The position numbers were made by a program, and so were the translations under genes. The notes under the pieces are model-generated. The model had not been told where the DNA came from, searched no databases, and saw only the letters and a program-made list of their open reading frames with translations. This document shows, in pieces, positions 42,554-52,461 of a stretch of DNA of 64,000 bases (position 1 is the first letter of the stretch; each line of letters begins with the position of its first letter). This DNA comes from DASVCS01 sp036381495 (lineage in GTDB: Bacteria; Gemmatimonadota; Gemmatimonadetes; Longimicrobiales; RSA9), in contig DASVCS010000015.1 in assembly GCA_036381495.1 (NCBI GenBank), positions 8,900 to 72,899 of the forward strand, in the 5' to 3' direction.

Positions 42554-43618
42554 ATGTCGCGGAAGCTGTGGATCGCACTCGTGGTCGTGGTGCTCGTCGC
42601 CGGGGCGACACTGACGTGTTCACCGACGTACGTGGTCCGCGCGGGGATCGAGGAGGCGCGAATCCTGAGCCGGCGCGAGCCGATCACCGAGGTGGTGGCG
42701 GATCCGGACACGAGCGAGCCGATCCGGCGCAAGCTCGAGATGGTGGTGGAGGCGCGGACGTTCGCGCATCGCGTGCTCGATCTGGACGTCGGCGACAGCT
42801 ACACGACGTACTCGTGGGTGGACCGGGACACGCTGGCGCTGGTGCTCTCCGCGGCGCGCCAGGACCGTTTCGAGCCGGTCACCTGGTGGTTCCCGATCGT
42901 CGGTCACATCCCGTACAAGGGGTTCTTCAGCCTTGCCGAGGCGCGCGAAGCCGCGCGCGAGTTGGAGGAGGAGGGCTACGACACCTACATCCGCCCGACC
43001 GGCGCCTTCAGCACGCTCGGCTGGTTCAACGACCCATTGCTCTCGACCATTCTCCGCTACAACGACGTCTCGCTGGTCTCGACGGTCATCCACGAGCTGA
43101 CGCACAACACGCTCTTCGTGCCGAGTCGGGTCTCGTTCAACGAGAGCTTCGCGAGCTTCGTCGGGGATCGTGGCGCGATCGCCTATTTTTGTGCGCTCGA
43201 GGGCGAGGACGGCGAGCGGTGCCGGGAGGCGCGGGCGGATTGGTCGGATAACCTGATCTTCGGCGCGTTCCTGCAAGAGCTGATCGCGGAGCTGGAAGCC
43301 GTGTACGCGCGCACGGACCTTCCGCTCAGCGAGCGCCTCGCGCGCCGGGAAGAGGTCTTCGCGCGCGCGAAGGCTCGCTTCGTCCGCGAGGTCCAGCCGC
43401 GGCTCTCCGTGCCCGGCTACCGCGGGTTCCCGCGCGTTCCGCTCAACAACGCGCGGCTCATCGCCTGGCGCATCTACTACGACCGCCTGCATCTCTTCGA
43501 GGCCGTCTACCAGCGCTACGCGCCCGACCTGCCCGCCGCGGTGCGCGCGATCCGCGAGGCCGCCGCCGCCCGGCCCGAGGACCCCTTCGGCGCCATCGCC
43601 CGGCTGGCCTCGGAGTAG
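42554..43618 (+). CDS. COG4324-type predicted aminopeptidase, lipoprotein
   Basis: 354 residues from ATG 42554 with a lipoprotein signal (LWIALVVVVLVAGATLTC). The zinc-binding helix HELTH (His180, Glu181, His184) lies in STVIHELTHNTLFVPSRVSF, followed by NESFASFVGDRGAIAYF, whose Glu is the likely third ligand. The family is an uncharacterised group of bacterial metallopeptidases called predicted aminopeptidases in COG4324, usually 340-370 residues. RPTGAFSTLGWFNDPLLSTI and PLNNARLIAWRIYYDRLHLF are family blocks. Monocistronic, ended by a hairpin at 43622. Confidence 0.92.
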   Translation: MSRKLWIALVVVVLVAGATLTCSPTYVVRAGIEEARILSRREPITEVVADPDTSEPIRRKLEMVVEARTFAHRVLDLDVGDSYTTYSWVDRDTLALVLSAARQDRFEPVTWWFPIVGHIPYKGFFSLAEAREAARELEEEGYDTYIRPTGAFSTLGWFNDPLLSTILRYNDVSLVSTVIHELTHNTLFVPSRVSFNESFASFVGDRGAIAYFCALEGEDGERCREARADWSDNLIFGAFLQELIAELEAVYARTDLPLSERLARREEVFARAKARFVREVQPRLSVPGYRGFPRVPLNNARLIAWRIYYDRLHLFEAVYQRYAPDLPAAVRAIREAAAARPEDPFGAIARLASE

Positions 43619-43621
43619 GCC

Positions 43622-43683
43622 GGGCGCCGAAGGCGCCCCGACCGGACGCCCCCCTGTCACTGGCACGCACACGCCACTATAGT
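43622..43683 (+). terminator. Hairpin terminator and leuS promoter region
   Basis: GGGCGCC (43622-43628), GAA loop, GGCGCCC (43632-43638), four nt after the aminopeptidase stop. Downstream, TATAGT (43678-43683), inside the palindrome CACTATAGTG, is the best -10 for leuS; the -35 (CTGTCA, 43654-43659) is weak. I saw no T-box features. Confidence 0.55.
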
Positions 43684-43736
43684 GTACGTTTCCGCGCAGT
43701 TTCCGAGACCGGCGAATCCATGACGCAAGACGTGCG

Positions 43737-46361
43737 ATGAGTGACGGCAACCACGAGACGTACACCCCGGCCGCGATCGAGGAGAAGTGGCAGCGGCTCT
43801 GGGAGGAGCGGGGGACCAACACCTACGGGGATGAGGCGCTCGCCGCGGCCGACCGCCCGTTCTACAACCTGATGATGTTCCCCTACCCCTCCGCGGAGGG
43901 GCTGCACGTCGGGAACATCTACGCCTTCACGGGCGCCGATGTCTACGGCCGGTTCCGGCGGCTCCAGGGCGACGCCGTCTTCGAGCCGATCGGCTTCGAC
44001 GCGTTCGGCATCCACTCGGAGAACTACGCGCTCAAGGTCGGCACCCACCCGATGGAGCTGATCCCGAAGAACATCGCGAACTTCACGCGGCAGCTCCGGC
44101 GCACGGGCGCGATGTACGACTGGAACCACACCGTCGACACGACCGACCCGCGCTACTACCGGTGGACGCAGTGGCTCTTCCTCCAGCTCTACAAGGCCGG
44201 GCTGGCCGAGAAGCGCGAGGCGCCCGTCAACTGGTGCCCGGGGTGTCACACGGTCCTCGCGAACGAGCAGGTCATTGCGGGCGAGTGCGAGCGGTGCGGC
44301 ACGGCCGTCGAGCAGCGCTACCTCTCGCAGTGGTTCTTCCGGATCACCGATTACGCCCAGCGCCTGCTCGATGACCTCTCCTGGATCGACTGGTCGGAGA
44401 CGACGAAGAAGGCGCAGGAGAACTGGATCGGCCGGAGTGAAGGCGCCGAGTTGCGCTTCCCCATCGCGCGGCGCCGCGTGGCCGAGGACCGGCACGAGCC
44501 CGCCCGGCTCCACGCCGAACCGCCCGTGATCCGCGTGTTCACGACCCGGCCGGACACCGTCTTCGGCGCGACGTTCATGGTGCTCGCGCCCGAGCACCCG
44601 CTGGTCGACGCGCTGACGAGCGACGACCAGCGCGCGGCCGTCGAGGCGTACCGCGCGCGGATCGCGACCATGGACGTCGTCGCCCGCAAGAAGACGGACA
44701 AGGAGAAGACCGGTGTCTTCACCGGCGGCTACTGCATCAACCCGGCGACGGGCGAGGAGATTCCCGTCTGGATCGCGGACTACGTGCTCATGGAGTACGG
44801 CACGGGCGCGATCATGGCCGTGCCGGGGCACGACGACCGCGACTTCGAGTTCGCGACCAAGTTCGCGCTCCCGATCCGCCGCGTGGTGGCGGAGGCGGCG
44901 GACCCCGAGGCCATGCCCGGCGCGCCGGGCGCCCGCGAAGACGGAACCCCAGCGGTATCGGAAGCGGAGGCGCTGGCCCGATCCGCGGCCGAGCCGCTCA
45001 CCGAAGCGTACACCGGCCCCGGCGTGCTCGTGAACTCCGACCGCTTCAACGGCATGCGCTGGGATGAGGCGAAGCGCGCGATCACCGACTGGCTTGCCGA
45101 GCGCGGTCTGGCCGAGCCACGGGTCAACTACCGGCTCCACGACTGGTGCATCTCGCGCCAGCGCTACTGGGGGCCGCCGATCCCGATCCTCTACTGCGAC
45201 CGCTGCGGCACGGTCCCCGTCCCGGAGGCGGACCTCCCGGTCGTGCTGCCGTATGTCGAAGACTACAAGCCCGACGAGAGCGGCGTGAGCCCGCTCGCCC
45301 GGGTCGAGGAATGGTACCGCGTCCCCTGCCCGGAGTGCGGCGGCGAGGCGCGGCGCGAGACGGACGTGAGCGACACGTTCCTGGACAGCGCGTGGTACTT
45401 CCTGCGCTACCCGTCGGCCGGCCGCGACGACGTCGCGTTCGACCGCGCGCTCACGAAGAAATGGCTCCCCGTCGACATGTACATCGGCGGCGAGGAGCAC
45501 GCGGTGCTGCACCTGCTGTACAGCCGCTTCATCACGATGGTGCTGCACGACCTCGGCCACATCGACTTCGAGGAGCCGTACGTCCGGTTCCGCAAGCACG
45601 GGCTCATCATCAAGGACGGCGCGAAGATGTCGAAGAGCCGGGGCAACGTGGTGGTCCCCGACGAGTACATCGAGCGCTTTGGCGCGGACGCGTTCCGCAC
45701 CTACCTGATGTTCCTCGGTCCGTACCAGGAAGGCGGCGATTTCCGTGACCAGGGACTCCAGGGTCCGTACGGGTTCCTGAGCCGGCTGTGGGACTGCGTC
45801 GTCCCCGTCGCGATGTTGGGCGATGCGCCGATCGAGGGAGCCCTCGAGCAGAAGCTGCACGCCACGATCCGGAAGGTGACCGAGGACCTGGCCGAGCTGC
45901 GCTACAACACGGCGATTGCCGCGATGATGGAGTACCTGAACGCGGTCCGCGAGGGTGGGCGCCGGGCGAACCGGTCCGAGGTCGAGCCGCTCATCGTGCT
46001 GGTGGCGCCGTTCGCGCCGCACATCGCCGAGGAGCTGTGGCAGCGGCTCGGCCACGAGCGGAGCATCTTCGAGCGCCCGACCGAGGGCGAAGCCGCCGCG
46101 AGGCCGGCGGGTTGGCGCTCCGTCGCCGGCGGCAACTGGCCGGTCTTCGATCCGGAGAAGGCGACGGTCGACGTCGTCGAGTTCGTCGTGCAGGTGAACG
46201 GGAAGGTGCGCGCGCGGATCCCGGTCGAGCGCGGGATCCGCGAAGACGAGGCGCGCGCCGCGGCGCTGGCGGACGAGAACGTGCGCCGCTTCGTGAACGG
46301 CAACCAGGTCCGGAAGGTGATCTTCGTGCCGGACCGGCTGATCAACCTGGTAGTGGCGTAG
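43737..46361 (+). CDS. leuS: Leucyl-tRNA synthetase
   Basis: 874 residues, the normal bacterial size. The class I HIGH motif appears as YPSAEGLHVGN, and KMSKS as KDGAKMSKSRGNVVVPDEYI. A zinc site (NWCPGCHTVLANEQ, CERCGTAVEQRYL) and the CP1 editing domain (TTRPDTVFGATFMVLAPEHP, YGTGAIMAVPGHDDRDF) are present. A small Ala/Glu-rich insertion after RRVVAEAADPEA in the editing domain and another near RRRVAEDRHEPARL are lineage-specific loops. Charges tRNA-Leu. Start ATG 43737 gives the family N-terminus YTPAAIEEKWQRLWEERG. Confidence 0.98.
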   Translation: MSDGNHETYTPAAIEEKWQRLWEERGTNTYGDEALAAADRPFYNLMMFPYPSAEGLHVGNIYAFTGADVYGRFRRLQGDAVFEPIGFDAFGIHSENYALKVGTHPMELIPKNIANFTRQLRRTGAMYDWNHTVDTTDPRYYRWTQWLFLQLYKAGLAEKREAPVNWCPGCHTVLANEQVIAGECERCGTAVEQRYLSQWFFRITDYAQRLLDDLSWIDWSETTKKAQENWIGRSEGAELRFPIARRRVAEDRHEPARLHAEPPVIRVFTTRPDTVFGATFMVLAPEHPLVDALTSDDQRAAVEAYRARIATMDVVARKKTDKEKTGVFTGGYCINPATGEEIPVWIADYVLMEYGTGAIMAVPGHDDRDFEFATKFALPIRRVVAEAADPEAMPGAPGAREDGTPAVSEAEALARSAAEPLTEAYTGPGVLVNSDRFNGMRWDEAKRAITDWLAERGLAEPRVNYRLHDWCISRQRYWGPPIPILYCDRCGTVPVPEADLPVVLPYVEDYKPDESGVSPLARVEEWYRVPCPECGGEARRETDVSDTFLDSAWYFLRYPSAGRDDVAFDRALTKKWLPVDMYIGGEEHAVLHLLYSRFITMVLHDLGHIDFEEPYVRFRKHGLIIKDGAKMSKSRGNVVVPDEYIERFGADAFRTYLMFLGPYQEGGDFRDQGLQGPYGFLSRLWDCVVPVAMLGDAPIEGALEQKLHATIRKVTEDLAELRYNTAIAAMMEYLNAVREGGRRANRSEVEPLIVLVAPFAPHIAEELWQRLGHERSIFERPTEGEAAARPAGWRSVAGGNWPVFDPEKATVDVVEFVVQVNGKVRARIPVERGIREDEARAAALADENVRRFVNGNQVRKVIFVPDRLINLVVA

Positions 46362-46449
46362 GCGGGTCCGCCCAGGGGACCGAACCTGGCATACCCTTTG
46401 CCATGGTGGCCGCTCCACGTCGGCGACCACCACGCACGGGGCTGTTCGC

Positions 46450-49008
46450 ATGCCGGACGAGATCGAGCCCGGGGGGCTCTCGGCAGGCGGGGCCGAGGAT
46501 CGGTTCCGACGGATCGCCGAGAACGTGCGCGAGATCCTGTGGATCCTGGACGCCGACGGCTCCCGGATCCGCTATGCCAACCCCGCATTCGAAAGGATCA
46601 CGGGCCGCTCCGTCGAGGAGATAACCGGCGACCGGGCCAGGTCGTGGCACGAGATCGTCCATCCGGACGACCGCGCCCGGATCGACGAGACCGACTTTTC
46701 CCGTGCACAGGATGTCGAGTTCCGGATCGTGCGCCCGGACGGCGAGGTTCGCTGGCTCTGGGTACGCGATGTCCCGATCCGCGATGCGCGCGGCAACGTC
46801 CAGCAGATCATCGGCGTCGCGCAGGACATCACGCAACGCAAGCGAGCCGAGCAGTCGCTCGAGAAGACGCTGGCGCTGCTGCACGCTACACTGGACGCCA
46901 CAGCGGACGGCATCCTCGCCCTGGACCTCGAGGGGCGGATCTCGATGTTCAACCGCCGCTTCGTCGACCTCTGGAAGATCCCGGATTTCATCGCCATCGA
47001 GGCCGGCAACGAGCAGGCCCTCTGGACGTACCTCCGGGATCAGCTCGAGGACCCGGACGCCTTCATGGCCGGGATGAATCGGGTCAAGGACCGCCTGCGA
47101 ACCAGCAGCTTCGACATTCTCGAATTCAAGGATGGCCGCGTCTTCGACCGATGCTCGTATCCGGAGTGGATCGGCGACCAGGTCGTCGGCCGGGTCTGGA
47201 GCTTTCGGGACACCACCAAGCGGACCCACGCGGAGCGGGCGTTACGCCACAAGACGCGGCGGCTCGAAACCCAGAACGCGGTGCTGTTGCGCATTACGCG
47301 GTCACCTGTCACCGACCGCCAATCCGCGTTCGAGCACATCACCGAGGCGGCGTCGGACGTGCTCGAGACGGAGCGCGTCGGGATCTGGCTCTTCGATGAG
47401 GCGCGTCGGGAGATCCGTTTGTGGGAGCTGTTCCAGCGTAGCGACCGCAGGCACTCTTCGGGGACCGTACTCCAGCGCGACCAGGCGCCCGCGTACTTCC
47501 GCGCGATCGAGGAGGAGCGCACCGTGGCCGCCAATGACGTGGCCGCGGATCCCCGGACCCACGAACTGCTGGAATCCTACTGTGGGCCGCTCGGCATCAC
47601 GTCGATGCTGGACGCACCGATCCGCGCCGGTGGCACGCTCATCGGGATCATCTGCTTCGAGCACGTCGGCGCCCCGCGGCGCTGGACCATCGAGGACCAG
47701 AGCTTCGCCGGATCCGTCGCGGACCTCGTTTCGATCACGGTCGAGGCCGCGGACCGCCAGGAAGCCCAAAGACGCGTGCGCGTGCTCGCACGCGCCGGCA
47801 CCGTCCTCGCGTCGTCGCTCGATTACCACACCACGCTCTCGAACGTAGCCCAACTCACGATCCAGGCGATCGCCGACTGGTGCGTGATCGACATCGTCGA
47901 AGACGGCAAGATCCGCCGCGTGACCTCGGCCCACCGCGAAGGAGCGAAGGCCGACCTCATGCGCGAGCTACGGCGCGACTACCCGCTCGAGTGGGACTCG
48001 CCCCAGCCGGGCGCCATCGCGCTGCGCACCGGCGAGCCTCAACTCGCCCCGGATGTCACCGAGGCCGTGATGCGCGAGCACACACACGATGCGCGCCATC
48101 GGGAGCTGATCCGCCGCCTCGGCATCCACTCCTACATGGCCGTGCCACTCACGGCGCGCGAGCGCACCCTCGGCGTCATCACGTTCGCATCCGCCGAGCG
48201 CAGCTACGACGCCAACGACCTCGCGTTCGCCCAGGACATCGCCACCCGCGCCGCCGTGGCGATCGACAACGCCCGCCTGTACGAGCGGGCACAGGAGGCC
48301 AACAAGGCGAAATCCGACTTCCTCGCCGTCATGAGTCACGAACTCCGGACCCCGCTCACCGCGATCATCGGCTACGCCGACCTGCTGGACGCGGGCGTCG
48401 CCGGGAAGATCAACGCCGAGCAGCGGCGCCACATCGAGCGGATCCGGCTCCGCTCCCTGGACCTGCTCCGCGCCCTCGAGGAAATCCTCACGTTTTCCCG
48501 TACCGAGACCGGGCGCGAACAACGGCACATCGAAACCGTCGACCTCGCCGACCTGGTCCGCGAGGTCGCCGCGATCGCCCGCCCGCTCGCCGATGAGCGA
48601 GGTCTCTCCTTCGAGCTCGACGCGCCCGACCAGCCGACGCCCTTCTCCACCGATCCCGGGAAACTGAAGCACATCCTGCTGAACCTGCTCTCGAACGCGG
48701 TCAAGTTCACCGAGCGCGGCGGCGTCGAGCTGGAAGCGAAGAAGGAGGACGGCAGCGCCGTCTTCCACGTGCGGGATACCGGCCGGGGCATCGCGCACGC
48801 GAACCGGGAACGCATCTTCGAGCCGTTCGTGCAGGCCGAAGCCGCCACGACGCGGGAGACGGGGGGGACCGGGCTCGGCCTCGCCGTCGTCCGCCGCCTC
48901 GCGCGGCTCCTGGGAGGCGAGGTCTACGTCGACAGCACGCCCGGCAAGGGGAGCACCTTCACGGTCCGGCTGCCGGCGGCACCCGATGGCGCGCCCAGCG
49001 CCCGCTGA
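46450..49008 (+). CDS. Cytoplasmic PAS-GAF hybrid sensor histidine kinase
   Basis: 852 residues with no transmembrane segment. Order: PAS/PAC (about 20-135; RIAENVREILWILDADGSRI, VQQIIGVAQDITQRKRAE); PAS-like (140-265; LDATADGILALDLEGRISMF); GAF (about 285-440; WTIEDQSFAGSVADLVSITV); GAF (445-615); HisKA with His630 in FLAVMSHELRTPLTAIIGY; HATPase (LNLLSNAVKFTERGGVEL, DTGRGIAHANRERIFEPF, GGTGLGLAVVRRLARLLGG). No receiver domain and no adjacent regulator. The PAS and GAF modules suggest sensing of a small intracellular ligand or light/redox state, but no haem, flavin or bilin residue can be assigned. Confidence 0.95.
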   Translation: MPDEIEPGGLSAGGAEDRFRRIAENVREILWILDADGSRIRYANPAFERITGRSVEEITGDRARSWHEIVHPDDRARIDETDFSRAQDVEFRIVRPDGEVRWLWVRDVPIRDARGNVQQIIGVAQDITQRKRAEQSLEKTLALLHATLDATADGILALDLEGRISMFNRRFVDLWKIPDFIAIEAGNEQALWTYLRDQLEDPDAFMAGMNRVKDRLRTSSFDILEFKDGRVFDRCSYPEWIGDQVVGRVWSFRDTTKRTHAERALRHKTRRLETQNAVLLRITRSPVTDRQSAFEHITEAASDVLETERVGIWLFDEARREIRLWELFQRSDRRHSSGTVLQRDQAPAYFRAIEEERTVAANDVAADPRTHELLESYCGPLGITSMLDAPIRAGGTLIGIICFEHVGAPRRWTIEDQSFAGSVADLVSITVEAADRQEAQRRVRVLARAGTVLASSLDYHTTLSNVAQLTIQAIADWCVIDIVEDGKIRRVTSAHREGAKADLMRELRRDYPLEWDSPQPGAIALRTGEPQLAPDVTEAVMREHTHDARHRELIRRLGIHSYMAVPLTARERTLGVITFASAERSYDANDLAFAQDIATRAAVAIDNARLYERAQEANKAKSDFLAVMSHELRTPLTAIIGYADLLDAGVAGKINAEQRRHIERIRLRSLDLLRALEEILTFSRTETGREQRHIETVDLADLVREVAAIARPLADERGLSFELDAPDQPTPFSTDPGKLKHILLNLLSNAVKFTERGGVELEAKKEDGSAVFHVRDTGRGIAHANRERIFEPFVQAEAATTRETGGTGLGLAVVRRLARLLGGEVYVDSTPGKGSTFTVRLPAAPDGAPSAR

Positions 49009-49186
49009 CCTCGCCGGCGCGCTTCACTCGCGTCACGGCGGCGGCGCAGACAGTCCGCTCCCGTCCTCTGCTCGGCGACATCGATGATCTGACCCGCGTG
49101 CCTCGCGAAGCGCTCGACGGCGTGGCAGAGGACTTCCACCACGCTCACCTCGGGGCCCTTGGATCCCTCGGCGCTCGATCGGCCGT

Positions 49187-51289
49187 TCAGCGTGATGCGC
49201 GCCCGATGACGCCCCGGGGGAACATGTTGTTCCCTCGATCGTCATCCGGGAGCACGTGGTCCGGGTCGAGGGTGGCGGTACGGATCCGCTGCGTTCCCGG
49301 TACCACGATGTCGAAGCTATGGTGTTGCATCCAGGTCGCGACCGGCACCCGGACGCGTGTCGTCGCGCCGTCCACGTACGTCACCTCGAGCGTCGCGGGC
49401 AGGACCAGCTTGCCGAGGTTGGCCACCGTGACGACCGCGCCGTTCCGGGGATCGCCGTCGACGTACGCGATGCCCGTCACCGCCTGGTCGAACGTCCAGT
49501 TGTTTTCGAACCAGCCGCGCCAGAACCACGAGAGGTCCTCTCCCGCCGCGCTGTTCATCGCGCGGAAGAAGTCGTCGGGCGAGGGATGCTTGAAGGCCCA
49601 GGCAGCGATGTAGCGGCGGAACGCGGGGTCGAAGCGTTCGGGGCCGAGGATCTGCTCGCGTAGCAGGACCAGGCCGAGCGCGGCCTTGAAGTACGTCACC
49701 GGGTGGCGGTACTTCTCCGCGATCAGGTCGGGACGGGTCCGGATCGGCGGTGCGGCCGGGTCGTCGAGCACGGGCAGGATCTCATCGACGGGGTTGCCGC
49801 CGCCCGGTGCATACTCACCATCGCGCTTGGGAGCATACTCGCCGCCGTTGAACTCGTCGCTGGCGTAAATGTCGATGAACGTGTTGAAGCCCTCATCCAT
49901 CCAGGCGGCGCGGCGCTCGTTCGAGCCGACGACCATCGGGAACCAGGTGTGGCCGATCTCGTGCGCGGTCAGGCTGAACAGATCCTGGCCTCGCGAGCGG
50001 TACGAGTCGAACACGATGCCGGGGTACTCCATCCCGCCGGCAATGCCGGCCTCCGCTACAGCCACAGGGTAGGGATACGGATACCATTGCTCCGAAAAGA
50101 TCTCGGTCGAGTACTTGAGGTACTCGGTCGAGCGACCCCAGGCATCGGCGCCCGCGCTCTCGACCGGGTAGGCCGACATCGCCAGCGCCGTCCGCCCACC
50201 CGGGAGATTGATCCGCGCGGCATCCCAGATGTATGCCGCGGAGGCGCCGAAGGCGACGTCGCGCGTGCGCTCCATCCGGAAATGCCAGGTCAGTTCGCCG
50301 CTCCGTACCGGTCGCGTTGCGGGGTCGCGGACCTCATCGGGTGCGATGATCATCACCGTCGTATCGCTCATCCGCGCCGCGGCCAGCCGCGCACGCTCGG
50401 CTGCCGTGAGCACCTCCTCCGGGTTCACCAGTTCGCCCGAGCCGACGACGATCATGTTCCAGGGAACCGTGATGAAGTAGTCGAAGTCACCGTACTCGAG
50501 ATAGAACTCGTTGTTGAGGAAGGGGAGCGTGTCCCAGCCGTGCAGATCGTCGTAGACGCAGAGGCGCGGGTACCACTGCGCGATCTCGAAGATGTCGCCG
50601 TTGCGGCTGTGGAACCAGTCGGTGCGCCCACCGAAGCTGCCGGGGATGACGTAGCTGTAGGCAATGTGCACGCGCACCGTGCCGCCGGCCGGCGGCAGCG
50701 GTCGCGGCAGGTCGATGCGCATGCGCGTGTCCGAGATCACGTACGGCGTCGCGCGCGGCGCGCCATCCACCTCGACGCGGACCGACTCGATCCGGTAGCC
50801 ATCGGTGTGCTCCGTCACCGCTGGCATCCCGTCCGCGCTGAAATTTGCGCGCGCGTCGGAACGATAACGGTTCTGGTCGAGCTGCAACCACAGCACGGCG
50901 AGCGTGTCCGGGCTGTTGTTGGTGTACGTCACCACCTCGGTGGCGGTCAGCGTCTTCGCTGCGGGGTCGAGCCGTGCGTGGATCTCGTAGTCCGCGCGGT
51001 TCTGCCAGTAGTCGGGGCCGGGCAGCCCATCGGCGGAGCGATACCGGCTGACCGGATGTGCGTAGCGAAACGGCGCGAAGGTCTCGAGCGGATCGAAGGT
51101 CCCGGGCGCGGCCCGAACAGGCGACGCTTTGCGTGCTCCGGCCGCGTGCGCCTCGTCCCGCGGGTCGAGCCCTCTCCGCGCAGTGGCGGCGTGCCCCGGA
51201 TCGGACCCTTGCGCGGCCACAGGCGTGCCGGCGGCCGAGGTGAACAGCAGCAGACCCGCCGCGAATGTAATCGTGTGCAGCTTCATCAT
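49187..51289 (-). CDS. Secreted M1-family aminopeptidase-like metallopeptidase
   Basis: 700 residues from ATG 51289. Signal peptide HTITFAAGLLLFTSAAGTPV, then a low-complexity linker. The N-terminal beta-saddle (EIHARLDPAAKTLTATEVVT) is followed by the catalytic domain: zinc motif HEIGH (His443, Glu444, His447) in LTAHEIGHTWFPMVVGSNER, and the third ligand in WMDEGFNTFIDIY. The exopeptidase motif appears as IAGGMEYPGIVF rather than GAMEN, a common variant in this group. The last 100 residues form a beta domain. All zinc ligands are present. Convergent with the PAS/GAF kinase; the 178-nt gap holds nothing recognisable. Confidence 0.94.
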   Translation of the reverse strand: MMKLHTITFAAGLLLFTSAAGTPVAAQGSDPGHAATARRGLDPRDEAHAAGARKASPVRAAPGTFDPLETFAPFRYAHPVSRYRSADGLPGPDYWQNRADYEIHARLDPAAKTLTATEVVTYTNNSPDTLAVLWLQLDQNRYRSDARANFSADGMPAVTEHTDGYRIESVRVEVDGAPRATPYVISDTRMRIDLPRPLPPAGGTVRVHIAYSYVIPGSFGGRTDWFHSRNGDIFEIAQWYPRLCVYDDLHGWDTLPFLNNEFYLEYGDFDYFITVPWNMIVVGSGELVNPEEVLTAAERARLAAARMSDTTVMIIAPDEVRDPATRPVRSGELTWHFRMERTRDVAFGASAAYIWDAARINLPGGRTALAMSAYPVESAGADAWGRSTEYLKYSTEIFSEQWYPYPYPVAVAEAGIAGGMEYPGIVFDSYRSRGQDLFSLTAHEIGHTWFPMVVGSNERRAAWMDEGFNTFIDIYASDEFNGGEYAPKRDGEYAPGGGNPVDEILPVLDDPAAPPIRTRPDLIAEKYRHPVTYFKAALGLVLLREQILGPERFDPAFRRYIAAWAFKHPSPDDFFRAMNSAAGEDLSWFWRGWFENNWTFDQAVTGIAYVDGDPRNGAVVTVANLGKLVLPATLEVTYVDGATTRVRVPVATWMQHHSFDIVVPGTQRIRTATLDPDHVLPDDDRGNNMFPRGVIGRASR

Positions 51290-51407
51290 GCCCGTGCCGT
51301 GAACGTGTTTTCAGGAAATCCAGAAAGCGATCGACATCGGATGATGCCCGTCGCGCGGGCGGCAGGCAAGCGCGGCCGAGTTTTCACCCGTGGCGCGGGT
51401 CGCGCAT

Positions 51408-51445
51408 CGCGTGGTGGTCCGCCGGTACGACGGCGGTCGGGCCTC
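51408..51445 (-). pseudogene. Short fragment related to YdeI C-terminus
   Basis: Minus-strand reading AVEARPPSYRRTTT matches FFEAQPPSYRRTAT of the YdeI gene at 56280. At DNA level about 33 of 38 nt agree with 56401-56438. It abuts repeat element copy 3 and has no surrounding gene. A decayed remnant or a captured piece. Confidence 0.5.
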
Positions 51446-51539
51446 TACGGCGGTCCACCCGCGGGTTCGGATCCGCGTGGCCGCCCGCCGCGCCCGGTTT
51501 GCGGGCGCAGGCCTCCGGAGTGACGCGACAACCGCTCTA
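51446..51539 (-). repeat. TAGAGCGGTTG terminal-inverted-repeat element, copy 3
   Basis: About 94 bp read on the minus strand. The outer end TAGAGCGGTTG (51539-51529) is perfect, and TGTCGCGTC and GCGGCCACGCGG plus TCCGAACCCGCGGG are shared with copy 1; the inner end is degenerate near 51446. Its first triplet is the TAG stop of the double-DoxX gene at 51537. The remaining gap 51290-51445 has no gene. Confidence 0.75.
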
Positions 51540-52418
51540 AGACCGCCCACGCCCGGGGAAGCGCCCTTCATCGGTCCGCGATCGCGGCGACTCCGGCCGG
51601 CATCTCTTCTCCGCGCTCCGGATCGGCTCGTCCGCTTGGCGACCCCGATCGTCGCCGGCATAGCCCGCCAGGACGAACGCGATACCGGAGACCGCCAGCG
51701 CTTCGAAGACGGCGATACCATCGCTCACGCTGGTGAACGTTCGGGGCAGGTGCACGATCCAGAACCACGAGAACACCATCACGCCCGACAGGAACGCCGC
51801 GAGGCGCGCCGTCCACGGGACGAGCAGACCGGCCCCGCCGGCCAGGAGCGCGGCACCCGCGAAATACGTCCAGAACACGGCGTCGCCGGGGAACCAACCC
51901 GGGATCAGCGAGGCGACGAACTCGGTGAAGATGTAGTGCTGGAAGCCGGTGATGATCATGAAGATCCCGAGCGTGACCCGCCCCAGCACGATGAACTCGG
52001 CTCGGCGGTTCATGAAGCTCCGGAGCCGGGCGGCGCCACCGGCCTTCACCGCCGGCAGCGTGGACGCGACCGCCCAGGCGCCGCCGAAGAAGGTGAGCGC
52101 CTTGCCCGCGCGCGTCCACGTCCCGCCGAGAAACGAGTCCGCCGCGACGACCGGTACGTTCCGGAGCAACGCCCACGCGAAGATCAGCGCGCCGGCGAGG
52201 ATCGCCGCGGGGCGCGCGCCCTTCCGGATCAATACGGCCACGCCGATGCCGATGAAGGCGATCCCGGTCAGGTACGCCCAGACCACGCCGCCGGGGATCG
52301 AAGCGGGCCAGGCGGGGGCGCGTCCCGTGACGAACTCCCGGAAGATGAAATGCTCGATGCCGAGTCCGGTCAGCGCGACGGCGAAGAACGTTCGTCCGAC
52401 GGTCGCGAGCTTTGCCAT
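51537..52418 (-). CDS. Membrane protein with two tandem DoxX-like units
   Basis: 293 residues from ATG 52418, eight transmembrane segments. The two halves are homologous: LTGLGIEHFIFREFV / FIGIGVAVLIRKGARPAAIL and IITGFQHYIFTEFV / LLAGGAGLLVPWTARLAAFL. The GxxH-(F/Y)IF-x-EFV motif is repeated about 135 residues apart. An internal duplication of a four-helix DoxX unit explains the length. The tail after ADEPIRSAEKR is hydrophilic and probably disordered. The TAG stop is part of repeat element copy 3, as for the other DoxX gene at 37458. Function unknown. Confidence 0.88.
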   Translation of the reverse strand: MAKLATVGRTFFAVALTGLGIEHFIFREFVTGRAPAWPASIPGGVVWAYLTGIAFIGIGVAVLIRKGARPAAILAGALIFAWALLRNVPVVAADSFLGGTWTRAGKALTFFGGAWAVASTLPAVKAGGAARLRSFMNRRAEFIVLGRVTLGIFMIITGFQHYIFTEFVASLIPGWFPGDAVFWTYFAGAALLAGGAGLLVPWTARLAAFLSGVMVFSWFWIVHLPRTFTSVSDGIAVFEALAVSGIAFVLAGYAGDDRGRQADEPIRSAEKRCRPESPRSRTDEGRFPGRGRS

Positions 52419-52461
52419 GGCTTCGCTCGACGGAAGCGGGCGATGTGCTGGCCGGTCCCGA

